Assembly: GCF_002813325.1 (NCBI RefSeq)
Contig: NZ_PHUG01000001.1
Location: forward strand, 2,604,001-2,668,000
From: Janthinobacterium sp. 64
GTDB taxonomy: Bacteria; Pseudomonadota; Gammaproteobacteria; Burkholderiales; Burkholderiaceae_D
Reading direction: 5' to 3'
Length of the DNA: 64,000 bases
Below are positions 35,324 to 43,962 of this stretch, piece by piece (position 1 is the stretch's first letter; every line of letters begins with the position of its first letter). The notes under the pieces are model-generated. The model was not told the DNA's origin. It saw nothing but the letters and a program-made list of their open reading frames with translations, and searched no databases. A program made the translations under genes and the position numbers.

Positions 35324-36822
35324 GCGACACCCCCCTGCAGGTGCTGACGCGGCCATTCGCGATCGAGCCCGTCACCAATATCATGCTGCCCGATGGCATC
35401 TTCGACAATGCCATCTATGGCTTGCGCATCGCCGCCCACGTCACGAACACGTCGGGCAGCGCGCTGACGAATGTCACCGTATACCTGGAAAGCGTGGGCG
35501 ACCCCGGCATCGTGCCCGTGGCGCGCACTTTTTTCTTTGCCAGCATTCCCGCTGGCGCGGCCATGCTGGTCATGTGGGATGCCGACTTCCAGCATGCGGC
35601 GCCAGGCAAGAGACTCGTCAGCTTTGTCGCCAAGGCGGACGGCTACGCGCCGCGCCGCTCGATCCAGCAGATTTTTGTGTCGCAAACGCGCTTCGACAGC
35701 GCCACCAATACCTACACGTGCACGGTCGAGGAAGGCACGCTGGAACTGTCCAAGCCGCAAGGCCACTTGCCGGGCAAGCGCTGGGGCAGCACGGGCAATG
35801 ATGGCAAAGAGTGCCGCTGCCCGCCGGGACTGGGTCCCATCGTGCCGACCGGCATGACGCTCGTCTGGACGCCGAATCCCGCCTATGCGGGCACGCATGG
35901 CGAGCTGCCATTTTCCGATCCGTGGTGGAAGATCCTCGCCATCATCATCGCCATCATTGCCGCGCTGGTCGCCATCATTGCCGCCGCGCTCGGTTCAGGC
36001 AAGGCCAGCTTCAGCGTGGGCGGCAGCTTCGAGGAAACCGATCCCAGCGTCGATTGCTGCTCGCTGGAAGGGGCCGGCTCGGGCCAGCCCGAATTCACGG
36101 TGGCAGGCGTGGCCTCGGCCATCGCCTCGGGCGCCATCGCCGTCGCCTGCTCCGATATCGCGGACCCGTTCTGGCGTGGCCAGGAAGCAACACCACCGGC
36201 CGCCGGCGAACTGACTCTGGCCGAGCGCGTGGTGGCGAAATGGGTGTTGCCGGAAGCGCCGAATGCGGGCCTGCCCTACACGGCCGACATCAGCTGGGAG
36301 TATCAGCGTTTCACCACGGGCGCCACCTACCAGCATGCCGTCACCGAAACGCAAGTCAACATCCACGTGGCGGGGCCCGTGGAAACGGATACGCCCGCCG
36401 TCGTGCAAGCGTATGAACCGCTGTGGATACGCGCCAGTTTCCAGCGCGACAATGGCAATGTCTTCCGCGGCACGGAACTGTATGCCTTCGTGCTGTTCCA
36501 GGCGCCGCAGGGCCTGTATTTCGTCGCATCGCTGACCGACGACGGCCTGGGCTTCGATCCGGGCGCCAACGATGGCGTGTATGCAGGCAGCCTGGACTTG
36601 AAACGGGCGCACCGCACCCTGCTGCAATATGATCAAAAGGTCTACGGCACCTGGAGAGTCTTTGTCTTCGCGCAAGACGTCAACCTGACCAAGCCCGGCA
36701 CGCCGCCGGAAATCGCCGCCCAGCACATCGGCGGCATGTTCGTCGCCAGCGCCATCGAAATCACCTTCGACGATACATTACCCTGCCCACTCAAGGCGCA
36801 GGCGAATATCGTCGTCGTGTAA
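35320..36822 (+). CDS. hypothetical beta-rich protein with a central hydrophobic helix
   Basis: A 500-residue protein with no N-terminal signal peptide. Residues 1-125 form a beta-sandwich-like region (HVTNTSGSALTNVTVYLESV) that echoes the N-terminal module of the preceding protein. A Cys-containing segment (KECRCPPGLGP) follows. A very hydrophobic helix lies near residues 205-228 (ILAIIIAIIAALVAIIAAAL). The C-terminal domain carries FVASLTDDGLGFDPGANDGV, resembling the choice-of-anchor X type module. The central helix could be a membrane span or a fusion-peptide-like segment. It is translationally coupled to the upstream gene and ends at a strong palindrome. No known function. Confidence 0.7.
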   Translation: MSDTPLQVLTRPFAIEPVTNIMLPDGIFDNAIYGLRIAAHVTNTSGSALTNVTVYLESVGDPGIVPVARTFFFASIPAGAAMLVMWDADFQHAAPGKRLVSFVAKADGYAPRRSIQQIFVSQTRFDSATNTYTCTVEEGTLELSKPQGHLPGKRWGSTGNDGKECRCPPGLGPIVPTGMTLVWTPNPAYAGTHGELPFSDPWWKILAIIIAIIAALVAIIAAALGSGKASFSVGGSFEETDPSVDCCSLEGAGSGQPEFTVAGVASAIASGAIAVACSDIADPFWRGQEATPPAAGELTLAERVVAKWVLPEAPNAGLPYTADISWEYQRFTTGATYQHAVTETQVNIHVAGPVETDTPAVVQAYEPLWIRASFQRDNGNVFRGTELYAFVLFQAPQGLYFVASLTDDGLGFDPGANDGVYAGSLDLKRAHRTLLQYDQKVYGTWRVFVFAQDVNLTKPGTPPEIAAQHIGGMFVASAIEITFDDTLPCPLKAQANIVVV

Positions 36823-36826
36823 TGTA

Positions 36827-36855
36827 GGGGGGCAGACCCGCCGGGTCTGCCCCCC
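36827..36855. repeat. intergenic palindrome, copy 1 (bidirectional terminator-like)
   Basis: GGGGGGCAGACCC and GGGTCTGCCCCCC form a perfect 13-bp stem around a GCC loop, four bases after a stop codon and between two convergent genes. A near-identical palindrome occurs at 59051-59077, also between convergent genes, so this is a dispersed element. Confidence 0.8.
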
Positions 36856-36898
36856 GGTCTAGACGTAGAACAACGCCTGGGCGTTTTACCAGCCGCGC

Positions 36899-37345
36899 TT
36901 AAACTTTGACGCTTTCAGCCTTGGCAATGACCGTGCGCGGAATGATATCCGTCACAGGGCAAGTCTCCATCGCATCCGAATACGCGAGCCAGCGCTGCAG
37001 GCTTTCCATGCGGCGGATGGTAATGCCCTTGCCGTTGATATAGCCGATCTGTTCGAAATTGGCGGGGCTGGTGGTCAGCTTCGACACGGTGGGCGCATTG
37101 TCGACCAGGCGGTCGTAGGCTTTGCGCGCCTTGTGCTCCCACTTGGCCAGCACGGGGTCGTCAAAGCGGTTGCTTTCAAAATACACGGTGATGGTGCGGT
37201 CGTGATTGGCAAAGCCGACGATCGCTGCACCCTTGCGTATGGTCAGCAAGACATCTTCCTTGACGCCCGTGACGGGAACGAATACGGCAGCGCGCCCATC
37301 CGCATCAGGCCGCTCCATGGGAATATCTTGTCCGATTATGCTCAT
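36899..37345 (-). CDS. hypothetical protein, 148 aa
   Basis: A compact soluble-looking protein beginning MSIIGQDIPMERPDADGR. It has alternating strands (AVFVPVTGVKEDVLLTIRKG, DRTITVYFESNRF) and a helical middle (WEHKARKAYDRLV). There is no signal peptide, membrane helix or Cys cluster. I do not recognise the family. It is convergent with the beta-rich pair and separated by 265 bp from the next plus-strand gene. That gap holds a TATAAT at 37571-37576 for the downstream gene and nothing else I can support. Base composition is like its neighbours, so it is probably a real gene. Confidence 0.62.
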   Translation of the reverse strand: MSIIGQDIPMERPDADGRAAVFVPVTGVKEDVLLTIRKGAAIVGFANHDRTITVYFESNRFDDPVLAKWEHKARKAYDRLVDNAPTVSKLTTSPANFEQIGYINGKGITIRRMESLQRWLAYSDAMETCPVTDIIPRTVIAKAESVKV

Positions 37346-37610
37346 CGCATCACGCTCTTAGTTCTGGCTTGTCAGCCTGTTGTATTGATATGGTTCTGTG
37401 GAACCGCGCCTGGCGCAGACGGGCTCTACCGCTGCTCCCTGCCCTGTCCAAGCCCGCCGTCAAGCGGTTTGTCAATAATACATTGCCGTGTAGCACTACA
37501 CAAGATCACCGCGCCACGGGCAAGCGGCCCTACGCCCGATGGCGAATGGTGGCGCCCGCGGCAATCGCCTTATAATGCCGTGTTTACTTCACGCCAGACA
37601 CCTACGCACC

Positions 37611-38681
37611 ATGACGCTTCCCGAGAATGACTCCAGCCGGCTCGACGCCATCAGCGCCGCCGCCACCGAAGTAGCCGCGCAAAACGTGGCCGACCTGCTG
37701 GCCATGGCCATCTGTCACCGCCCGGACGAACCGTCCCTGATCGTCTGCGACAAGCGCAGCTGGCTCAACGTCGTGCTGACGGAGGCCTATCGCCAGGCCT
37801 TGCCGGACGCGAGCCTCATCGATTTCGACGAGGTCACGCCCGAGGCCGTGCTGGCCGCGTTTGCCGAACTGCCCGCTGGCAGCCTCGTCGTGCTGATCCA
37901 GTCGACCAGCTTCCGCCTGGAAGCGTTCCGCATCCGCATCGAGCTGTTCAAGCGTGGCCTGAAAGTGATCGAACACGTACACCTGTCGCGCATGCCCGGC
38001 GTGCAGGGGCTGCACTACATCGCCTCGCTGGCCTACGACCCCGCCTACTATCGCGGCGTTGGCCATGCACTGAAGGCGCGCATCGACGTCGCCCGCCACG
38101 GCATGGTCGACAGCGGCGGCGAACAGCTGGTGTTCGCCTCGCCGTTCGAATCGGCCAAACTCAATATCGGCGACTACAGCGGCATGAACAATATCGGCGG
38201 CCAGTTCCCGCTGGGCGAAGTGTTTACGGAAGCGCAGGACCTGGAAGCGGTCAATGGCCGCGTGCGCATTTTCGTCTTTGGCGACACGCAGTTCATGGTC
38301 AACCGCCCCGACACGCCGATCACCCTGATCATCGACAAGGGCAGAGTCACGGGCACGGAGCACGCCACGCCGGAATTTACCGCCATGCTGGAAATCATCC
38401 GCGCGCATGAAGGCGAAGTGTGGGTGCGCGAACTGGGCTTCGGCATGAACCGCGCCTTTTCGCGCGAACAGCTGGTCAACGACATCGGCACGTATGAGCG
38501 CATGTGCGGCATCCACCTGTCGCTGGGCGCCAAGCACGGCGTCTACACCAAACCGCAATTCAAGCGCAAGGATACGCGCTACCACGTCGACATCTTCGCC
38601 GTCACCGAAGCCGTCTATCTCGACGACGAGCGCGTGTACGCCGATGGCGCATGGACGCTGGAACCCGTCACCTTCAACTAA
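37611..38681 (+). CDS. M29-like metalloenzyme (aminopeptidase T / NicX-type fold)
   Basis: A 356-residue protein. The C-terminal half carries the metal-ligand pattern of the thermophilic-type M29 aminopeptidases and of 2,5-dihydroxypyridine dioxygenases. It includes GGQFPLGEVFTE (Glu), VRELGFGMNRAF (Glu), GIHLSLGAKHG (His) and YHVDIF (His-x-Asp). The N-terminal half is a Rossmann-like domain (SLVVLIQSTSFRLEAFRIR). Either peptide cleavage or aromatic-ring oxidation is possible; the sequence does not decide. The ATG at 37611 is close behind a TATAAT hexamer. Its 3' end overlaps the convergent LysR gene by 8 bp. No pathway partners are apparent beside it. Confidence 0.68.
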   Translation: MTLPENDSSRLDAISAAATEVAAQNVADLLAMAICHRPDEPSLIVCDKRSWLNVVLTEAYRQALPDASLIDFDEVTPEAVLAAFAELPAGSLVVLIQSTSFRLEAFRIRIELFKRGLKVIEHVHLSRMPGVQGLHYIASLAYDPAYYRGVGHALKARIDVARHGMVDSGGEQLVFASPFESAKLNIGDYSGMNNIGGQFPLGEVFTEAQDLEAVNGRVRIFVFGDTQFMVNRPDTPITLIIDKGRVTGTEHATPEFTAMLEIIRAHEGEVWVRELGFGMNRAFSREQLVNDIGTYERMCGIHLSLGAKHGVYTKPQFKRKDTRYHVDIFAVTEAVYLDDERVYADGAWTLEPVTFN

Positions 38682-39633
38682 AAAATCCGGCCGCCGCCAG
38701 CTCGCGGTCCCACGGCGGCACAGGCTGGTATTCGGCCACCAGGAAATCGATCAGCGCGCGCACCTTCGGCGACATTTGCCGGCTGGCCGGATACAGGGCG
38801 CTCAAGTGATTCAGGGGCAGCTCCCAGCCGGACAGCACGGGCAGCAGGCTACCATCGAGCAGGTTGCACCAGGCGAGGAAGGTGGTGCTGTAGACGATGC
38901 CCAGGCCCCGCTGCGCCGCCTGGTGCAGCACCAGCCCATTGTTCGCCGTAAAACCTGCCTGCACGCGCACGCCCACTTCCTCGCGCTGTTCTCCCTCTCC
39001 CCGCTGGAAACGCCAGTGCGTGCCGTCGGTCAGGTGACTGAAATGCAGGCACTGGTGCTGCAATAGCTCTTGTGGCGTCTGCGGCACGCCCCATTGCGCC
39101 AGATAGGCGGGACTGGCGCATAGCACGGCGCGGCACGGCGCCAGCGGGCGCATGGCCAGCGCGCTGCTGTCCGGGATGCCGCCCACGCGTATCGTCAAAT
39201 CAAAACCGTGGCGTATCGGGTCGAGCAGCGCGTCGTCGACAAACAACTCGGCCCGCACCTGCGGGTGCAGCAGACTGAAACGGGCCACGGCGTCGGCCAG
39301 CCACGCGCTGCCGAAACTCGATGGCGCCTGGATGCGCAGCGGCCCGGCCAGCTCCGCCCCCGCTCCCGCCTGCGCCACGTGCGCCACCATGCGCGCCGCT
39401 TCCTGTGCCTGGCTGACGGTGGCCATGCACGGCGCCAGATAGGCGCGGCCCGCGTCCGTCAAGCTCACTTCGCGCGTGGAGCGGTGCAGCAGGCGCGCAT
39501 GCAGGCGTTCCTCCAGCTGAATGATGGTCTTGCTGACCATGGCGCGCGTCAGGCCCAGGCGCTGGCCCGCCACCGTAAAGCTGCGCTGGCGCGCCACTTC
39601 GACAAAGATTTCCATCGCTTTTAGTTGATCCAT
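38674..39633 (-). CDS. LysR family transcriptional regulator
   Basis: A 319-residue regulator. The N-terminal winged helix-turn-helix is typical (MDQLKAMEIFVEVARQRSFT, LGLTRAMVSKTIIQLEERL). The substrate-binding domain of the periplasmic-binding-protein fold follows from about residue 90 (GPLRIQAPSSFGSAWLADAV). It is divergent from the PhyH-family gene across 110 bp that contains a good LysR-type inverted repeat. Regulation of that gene pair, plus autorepression, is therefore inferred. The effector is unknown. Confidence 0.9.
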   Translation of the reverse strand: MDQLKAMEIFVEVARQRSFTVAGQRLGLTRAMVSKTIIQLEERLHARLLHRSTREVSLTDAGRAYLAPCMATVSQAQEAARMVAHVAQAGAGAELAGPLRIQAPSSFGSAWLADAVARFSLLHPQVRAELFVDDALLDPIRHGFDLTIRVGGIPDSSALAMRPLAPCRAVLCASPAYLAQWGVPQTPQELLQHQCLHFSHLTDGTHWRFQRGEGEQREEVGVRVQAGFTANNGLVLHQAAQRGLGIVYSTTFLAWCNLLDGSLLPVLSGWELPLNHLSALYPASRQMSPKVRALIDFLVAEYQPVPPWDRELAAAGFFS

Positions 39634-39640
39634 GTCAAAG

Positions 39641-39663
39641 ATTGTCTGCGCTTTGGCGACAAT
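39641..39663. promoter_or_regulatory. LysR-type operator between divergent genes
   Basis: ATTGTC and GACAAT flank exactly 11 bases, containing the T-N11-A signature of LysR binding sites, eight bases upstream of the LysR start codon. A half-site-like ATTGTTTGC follows at about 39681. Position suits autorepression together with control of the PhyH gene. Confidence 0.6.
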
Positions 39664-39743
39664 CTGTCAACCGCCGGGCGATTGTTTGCCACCTCCGCCC
39701 ATCCTACAATGGCGCTTTCCATAGACCTTCCGGAGCCGCCGCC

Positions 39744-40583
39744 ATGCTGACCACTGAACAACAAGAACAATACCAACGCGACGGCTACCTGATACTGCCC
39801 GATTTCAAAGGGGCGGACGACATCGCCGCCTTGCGCGCGCGTGCCGAGCAGATTGTCAACGAATTCGACCCCAGCGTCAGCCAGTCCATCTTCACCACGC
39901 GCGACCAGGCGAAGAACACCAACGATTATTTTCTCGCCTCCGACAACACCATCCGCTGCTTCTTCGAGGAAGAAGCGTTCGGTCCGGACGGCCAGTTGAA
40001 GCAGGCGAAATCGCTGTCGATCAACAAGATCGGCCATGCGATGCATGACCTGGACCCCGTCTTCCGCGCTTTTTCGGCCGATCCGAAACTGGCCGAGGTG
40101 GCGCGCGACCTGGGCCTGGCGGACGCGCAGGTGTGGCAATCGATGTACATCTTCAAACAGCCCGGCATCGGCGGCGAAGTGCGCTGGCACCAGGACGCCA
40201 CGTATTTCGAGACCACGCCGATCAGCGTGACCACCTTCTGGTTCGCGCTGGAAGACGCGACCCTGGACAACGGCTGCCTGTGGGCCGAACCGGGCGGCCA
40301 CCGTGGCCCCCTGCGCGAACGCTTCATCCGCAACGGCGACGCCGTGCGCGTGGAAAAACTCGACGCCACGCCATGGCCCGACGACAGCACGGCCGTGCCC
40401 TTGGAAGTGAAGGCGGGCGCCCTCGTCTGCTTCCACGGCTTGCTGCCCCATTACAGCGCGCCGAACCGCTCACCCGTCTCGCGCCACGCCTACACCTTGC
40501 ACGCCACCGACGGACAGACGCAATACGCGGCCCACAACTGGATACAGCGCGACGACTCCTTCCCCGTGCGGGGCTTCGTCTGA
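39744..40583 (+). CDS. phytanoyl-CoA dioxygenase (PhyH) family oxygenase
   Basis: A 279-residue Fe(II)/2-oxoglutarate oxygenase. The facial triad is visible as WHQDATYF (His-x-Asp) and HGLLPHYSAPN (distal His). SRHAYTLH supplies the arginine expected to bind 2-oxoglutarate. N-terminal FKGADDIAALRARAEQIV is typical of the family. The ATG at 39744 lies behind CGGAG. Its stop overlaps the next gene by one base (TGATG), which encodes a TIM-barrel isomerase-like protein, suggesting a short catabolic pathway. The substrate is not evident. Confidence 0.87.
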   Translation: MLTTEQQEQYQRDGYLILPDFKGADDIAALRARAEQIVNEFDPSVSQSIFTTRDQAKNTNDYFLASDNTIRCFFEEEAFGPDGQLKQAKSLSINKIGHAMHDLDPVFRAFSADPKLAEVARDLGLADAQVWQSMYIFKQPGIGGEVRWHQDATYFETTPISVTTFWFALEDATLDNGCLWAEPGGHRGPLRERFIRNGDAVRVEKLDATPWPDDSTAVPLEVKAGALVCFHGLLPHYSAPNRSPVSRHAYTLHATDGQTQYAAHNWIQRDDSFPVRGFV

Positions 40584-41404
40584 TGCGCATCGAGGTTTTT
40601 GCCGCCCACTGGGGCAATAACGACCTGCCGCCCGAGGTCTTCATCGACAAGGTAGCGGCCGCCGGTTTCGACGGCATCGAGATGTCGCTGCCGCTGGACG
40701 CCGCCCTGCGCGAGGAATGGACGGACCGCATCGCCAAGGCAGGGCTGCAACTGATCGCCGCGCAGTGGGAAACCGTGTTCCACAGCGACTTCGAGCTGCA
40801 CCGCGCGGCTCTCGCCGAACTGCTGGACAACGCCTGCCTGGCGCGCCCCGTGCTGGTCAACACGCATACGGGCAAGGATTTTTATACGCAGGCGCAAAAC
40901 GCGGAATTGATTGACCTGGCCGCCGCCATCTCGGCAAAACACGGCGTGCCCATCGTGCATGAGCTCCACCGCAGCCGCTTTTCCGGCCACCCGATGCTGC
41001 TGCTGCCGTATCTGGCGCAGTATCCCGAGCTGCCCTTGACGGCCGACCTGTCGCACTGGTGCTGCGCCTGCGAGTCCTTGCTGGAAGACCAGCCGCACAC
41101 CCTGGCGCAAGTACTGCCGCTGGTGCGCCACGTGCACGCGCGCGTGGGCCACGCACAGGGGCCGCAGGTGGCCGACTTCCGCGCGCCGGAAGCCAAGCCG
41201 GCCCTCGACGCCCACCTGGCCTGGTGGGATGCCATCGTCGCCCTGCGCCGCGCAGCCGGCGCCGAGCGCATGACGTTCACGCCGGAATTCGGCCCCGCGC
41301 CCTACACGCAAACCTTGCCATACACGCAGCAGCCCGTGAGCGACGCGTGGGAACAGAACGTCGCGATGCTGCAGCTTTTACGCCAGCGCTATCCGACAGA
41401 CTGA
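40583..41404 (+). CDS. sugar phosphate isomerase/epimerase-like TIM-barrel protein
   Basis: A 273-residue protein of the xylose-isomerase-like (AP endonuclease 2) superfamily. It starts MRIEVFAAHWGNNDLPPEVF and shows alternating barrel elements with likely metal ligands. These include a Glu in GIEMSLPLD, a His in VNTHTGKDFY, GVPIVHELHRSRFSG, ADLSHWCCACES and VRHVHARVGHAQGPQV. Members isomerise or epimerise sugars or inosose-like polyols. Translational coupling to the PhyH oxygenase implies a joint pathway. The 3' end overlaps the convergent LysR gene by 16 bp. Confidence 0.84.
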   Translation: MRIEVFAAHWGNNDLPPEVFIDKVAAAGFDGIEMSLPLDAALREEWTDRIAKAGLQLIAAQWETVFHSDFELHRAALAELLDNACLARPVLVNTHTGKDFYTQAQNAELIDLAAAISAKHGVPIVHELHRSRFSGHPMLLLPYLAQYPELPLTADLSHWCCACESLLEDQPHTLAQVLPLVRHVHARVGHAQGPQVADFRAPEAKPALDAHLAWWDAIVALRRAAGAERMTFTPEFGPAPYTQTLPYTQQPVSDAWEQNVAMLQLLRQRYPTD

Positions 41405-42333
41405 GGAGGCTGCGCAAAATTGGCCTGCACGAAATCGATGAAGGTGCGCAGCGGCGCAGGCAAATGACGCCGGCCCGCATAGTATAAAAACGGGCCGGGA
41501 AAAGGCATCGCCCACTCTTCCAGCACGGGCTGCAGCTGGCCCGCATCGATATACGGCTGCAGCCACTCTTCAAACAGATACACGAGGCCATGGCCGGCGA
41601 CGGCCATGCTGACCGCAAAATCGGCCGCCGTCGGCGTGACGATCACGGGGCCGTCCGGCTCCACGCTCACTTTTTGCCCGTCCCGCTCGAACTCCCATGG
41701 TGGCACCGCGCCACTGAGGAATTTGCCCAGCAGGCAGGCGTGCTGCAGCAGGTCGCGCGGATGCGCGGGCACGCCGCGCTGCGCCAGGTAGGACGGCGCG
41801 CCCGCCACCGCGAAGCGCTGCGTGCGCGGGCCGATGGGGATGGCGATCATGTCCTGCTCCAGCCGCTCGCCATAACGGATGCCCGCGTCGCAGCCACTGG
41901 CGACGACATCGACAAAATTATTATCGACCACCAGCTCGACCCTGATCTGCGGATAGGCGCGCAGGAACTGGTCGACCATGGGCTGCAAAAAGAAGCGCGC
42001 CGCGTTGACCGGCACGTTCAGGCGCAAGATGCCGCGCGGGCTGTCGCGCAAGTCGTTCAGCACATCGAGCGCGCTGCTCACTTCCTCAAGCGCCGGGCGC
42101 AAGCGCGTCAGCAGCAGCGCACCGGCTGCCGTCGGCGTGACGCTGCGCGTCGTGCGCTCCAGCAGGCGGATGCCCAGTTGCTGCTCCAGCCGCCGCAGCG
42201 CCTCGCTCATGGCGGACGCGGATTGCCCGCTGGCGCGCGCGGCCTGGCGAAAACCCTGGTGCCGGGCCACCAGGGCAAAGGCGGACAAGTCGGCCATGGA
42301 AGGGTTGTCTGCATGCATGGGAAGAGCTTTCAT
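41389..42333 (-). CDS. LysR family transcriptional regulator
   Basis: A 314-residue LysR protein. The N-terminal helix-turn-helix is seen in MADLSAFALVARHQGFRQAA and GQSASAMSEALRRLEQQLGI. The effector-binding domain starts near residue 100 (GILRLNVPVNAARFFLQPMV). ATG codons at positions 1, 6 and 13 are all possible starts. It is divergent from an aldo/keto reductase gene over 105 bp, the classic layout for a LysR regulator and its target. Confidence 0.9.
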   Translation of the reverse strand: MKALPMHADNPSMADLSAFALVARHQGFRQAARASGQSASAMSEALRRLEQQLGIRLLERTTRSVTPTAAGALLLTRLRPALEEVSSALDVLNDLRDSPRGILRLNVPVNAARFFLQPMVDQFLRAYPQIRVELVVDNNFVDVVASGCDAGIRYGERLEQDMIAIPIGPRTQRFAVAGAPSYLAQRGVPAHPRDLLQHACLLGKFLSGAVPPWEFERDGQKVSVEPDGPVIVTPTAADFAVSMAVAGHGLVYLFEEWLQPYIDAGQLQPVLEEWAMPFPGPFLYYAGRRHLPAPLRTFIDFVQANFAQPPQSVG

Positions 42334-42368
42334 TGTGCGGAAATGAGTACAGCCTGTGCCGGATTGAC

Positions 42369-42392
42369 CCGATTATCATACAGCGCAATCGG
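42369..42392. promoter_or_regulatory. possible LysR operator upstream of the aldo/keto reductase gene
   Basis: CCGATT and AATCGG form an inverted repeat with a 12-base centre in the divergent LysR / aldo-keto reductase region. The size fits a LysR-type site; the match was made by eye. Confidence 0.4.
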
Positions 42393-42438
42393 CCTTACGA
42401 TGGTGGCTCTTGTCCTCAACGACCACACAGGAGCTGCC

Positions 42439-43314
42439 ATGCACACGTATTCCCCCGCCCGCGACCAATTCACGCCCGCTCATTGCGACATTGCCTTCAC
42501 CCGCGTGGGCTACGGCGCCATGCAACTGGCCGGCCCGCACGTCTGGGGGCCGCCGAAGGACCGCGCCGCCGCCGTCGCCGTGCTGCGCGAGGCGATCGAA
42601 CTGGGCGTCAACCATATCGACACGTCGGACTTTTACGGCCCGCACGTCACCAACCAGATCATCCGCGAAGCGCTGCATCCCTATCGCGACGGTTTGACCA
42701 TCGTCACCAAGATCGGCTTCGTGCGCGGCGCCGACCAATCCTGGCTGCCGGCCGCGTCGCCACAGCAATTGCGCGACGCCGTGCACGACAACTTGCGCAA
42801 CCTGGGCCTGGACGTACTCGACGTGGTCAACCTGCGCGCACCGGGCATGGCCGGCCCGGACGGCTCGTCGCTTGCCGAGCCGCTGGCCGTGCTGGTGCAA
42901 CTGCAGCGCGAAGGCCTGGTGCGCCATATCGGCCTGTCCAATGTCGATGCGGGCCAGGTGGCCGAGGCACAGCGCATCAGCCCCATCGTCTGCGTGCAGA
43001 ACCACTACAACCTGGCGCACCGCGCGGACGATGCGCTGATCGACACCCTGGCCGCGCAAGGCATCGCCTATGTGCCCTTCTTTCCCCTCGGCGGCTTTTC
43101 GCCGCTGCAGTCCGACACCCTGAACCAGGTGGCGGCCGCCATGCAGGCCACGCCGATGCAGGTGGCGCTGGCCTGGCTGCTGCAGCGTGCGCCGAACATG
43201 CTGGTCATTCCCGGCACCTCGTCGGTGGCGCATCTGCGCGAAAACGTCGCGGCCGGCGCGCTCACGCTCGATGCACAGGCGCTGGCGGCATTGAGGTCGC
43301 TTGCAACTAAGTAG
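42439..43314 (+). CDS. aldo/keto reductase family oxidoreductase
   Basis: A 291-residue NADPH-dependent reductase of the (beta/alpha)8 aldo-keto superfamily. Motifs are [15 protein letters not shown] near the N-terminus, [21 protein letters not shown] with the catalytic Asp and Tyr, TKIGF with the catalytic Lys, and [14 protein letters not shown] for cofactor binding near the C-terminus. It reduces an aldehyde or ketone, or acts in the reverse direction; the substrate is unknown. The ATG follows CAGGAG. It is divergent from a LysR gene that probably controls it, and followed within 21 bp by an OhrR-like gene. Confidence 0.9.
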   Translation: MHTYSPARDQFTPAHCDIAFTRVGYGAMQLAGPHVWGPPKDRAAAVAVLREAIELGVNHIDTSDFYGPHVTNQIIREALHPYRDGLTIVTKIGFVRGADQSWLPAASPQQLRDAVHDNLRNLGLDVLDVVNLRAPGMAGPDGSSLAEPLAVLVQLQREGLVRHIGLSNVDAGQVAEAQRISPIVCVQNHYNLAHRADDALIDTLAAQGIAYVPFFPLGGFSPLQSDTLNQVAAAMQATPMQVALAWLLQRAPNMLVIPGTSSVAHLRENVAAGALTLDAQALAALRSLATK

Positions 43315-43335
43315 CGCACTATATATACTGTGCCC

Positions 43336-43797
43336 ATGGATACCACTACCGCTCCCAATCCCCTGCACCAGGTGCCGCGCCTGGACGGCCAGCTGTGCTT
43401 TGCGCTGTACTCGACCTCGCTTGCCATGAACAAGCTGTACCGCAAGCTGCTGCGTAAACTCGGTCTGACCTATTCGCAATACCTGGTGATGATGGTGTTG
43501 TGGGAGCGCGACGGCCTGACGGTGTCGGAAGTGGGCGAGCGCCTGTTCCTCGATTCGGCCACCCTCACGCCCTTGCTCAAGCGCATGGAGCAATCGGGCT
43601 TGCTGACGCGCACGCGCGCCGCCAGCGACGAGCGCCAGGTCATCATTTCCCTGACGCCGCAGGGCGACCAGCTGCGCCACGAAGCGGCCCTGCTGCCCGA
43701 AGCCATCCTGACGGCCAGCCACTGCAGCGTGGAGCAGGTTGTGGACATGAAACAACAACTGAACCAGTTGCGCGACAGCCTGATGAAAAGTGAGTAA
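43336..43797 (+). CDS. MarR-family regulator, OhrR-like organic peroxide sensor
   Basis: A 153-residue regulator. The N-terminal motif [20 protein letters not shown] contains the single reactive cysteine that OhrR uses to sense organic hydroperoxides. The winged helix spans [33 protein letters not shown], and the tail is a helical dimerisation element. An imperfect palindrome (43316-43333, GCACTATATATACTGTGC) overlaps the -10-like TATATA and the start, a good place for autorepression. No ohr gene lies in this window, so its target is elsewhere or is the preceding reductase. Confidence 0.87.
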   Translation: MDTTTAPNPLHQVPRLDGQLCFALYSTSLAMNKLYRKLLRKLGLTYSQYLVMMVLWERDGLTVSEVGERLFLDSATLTPLLKRMEQSGLLTRTRAASDERQVIISLTPQGDQLRHEAALLPEAILTASHCSVEQVVDMKQQLNQLRDSLMKSE

Positions 43798-43962
43798 AAA
43801 CGCCGCTTTTCCGAGCAAAATCAGGCAAAGCATCGCCCTGACAGCGCCAGGCAAAAGCTGGCGTAAAATCCGCCTTTCTTTATTACAAATCGATACATGG
43901 ACGGCTTCACCCTGCGTATAGAATAGTTGCCACTATTTCCTTACAACAACATCAGGGTGACC

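Noticed and set aside
43316..43333. A strong claim of an OhrR operator at the OhrR-like gene
   Set aside because: The palindrome is imperfect and does not clearly match known OhrR sites. It is mentioned in the gene entry only as a possibility.
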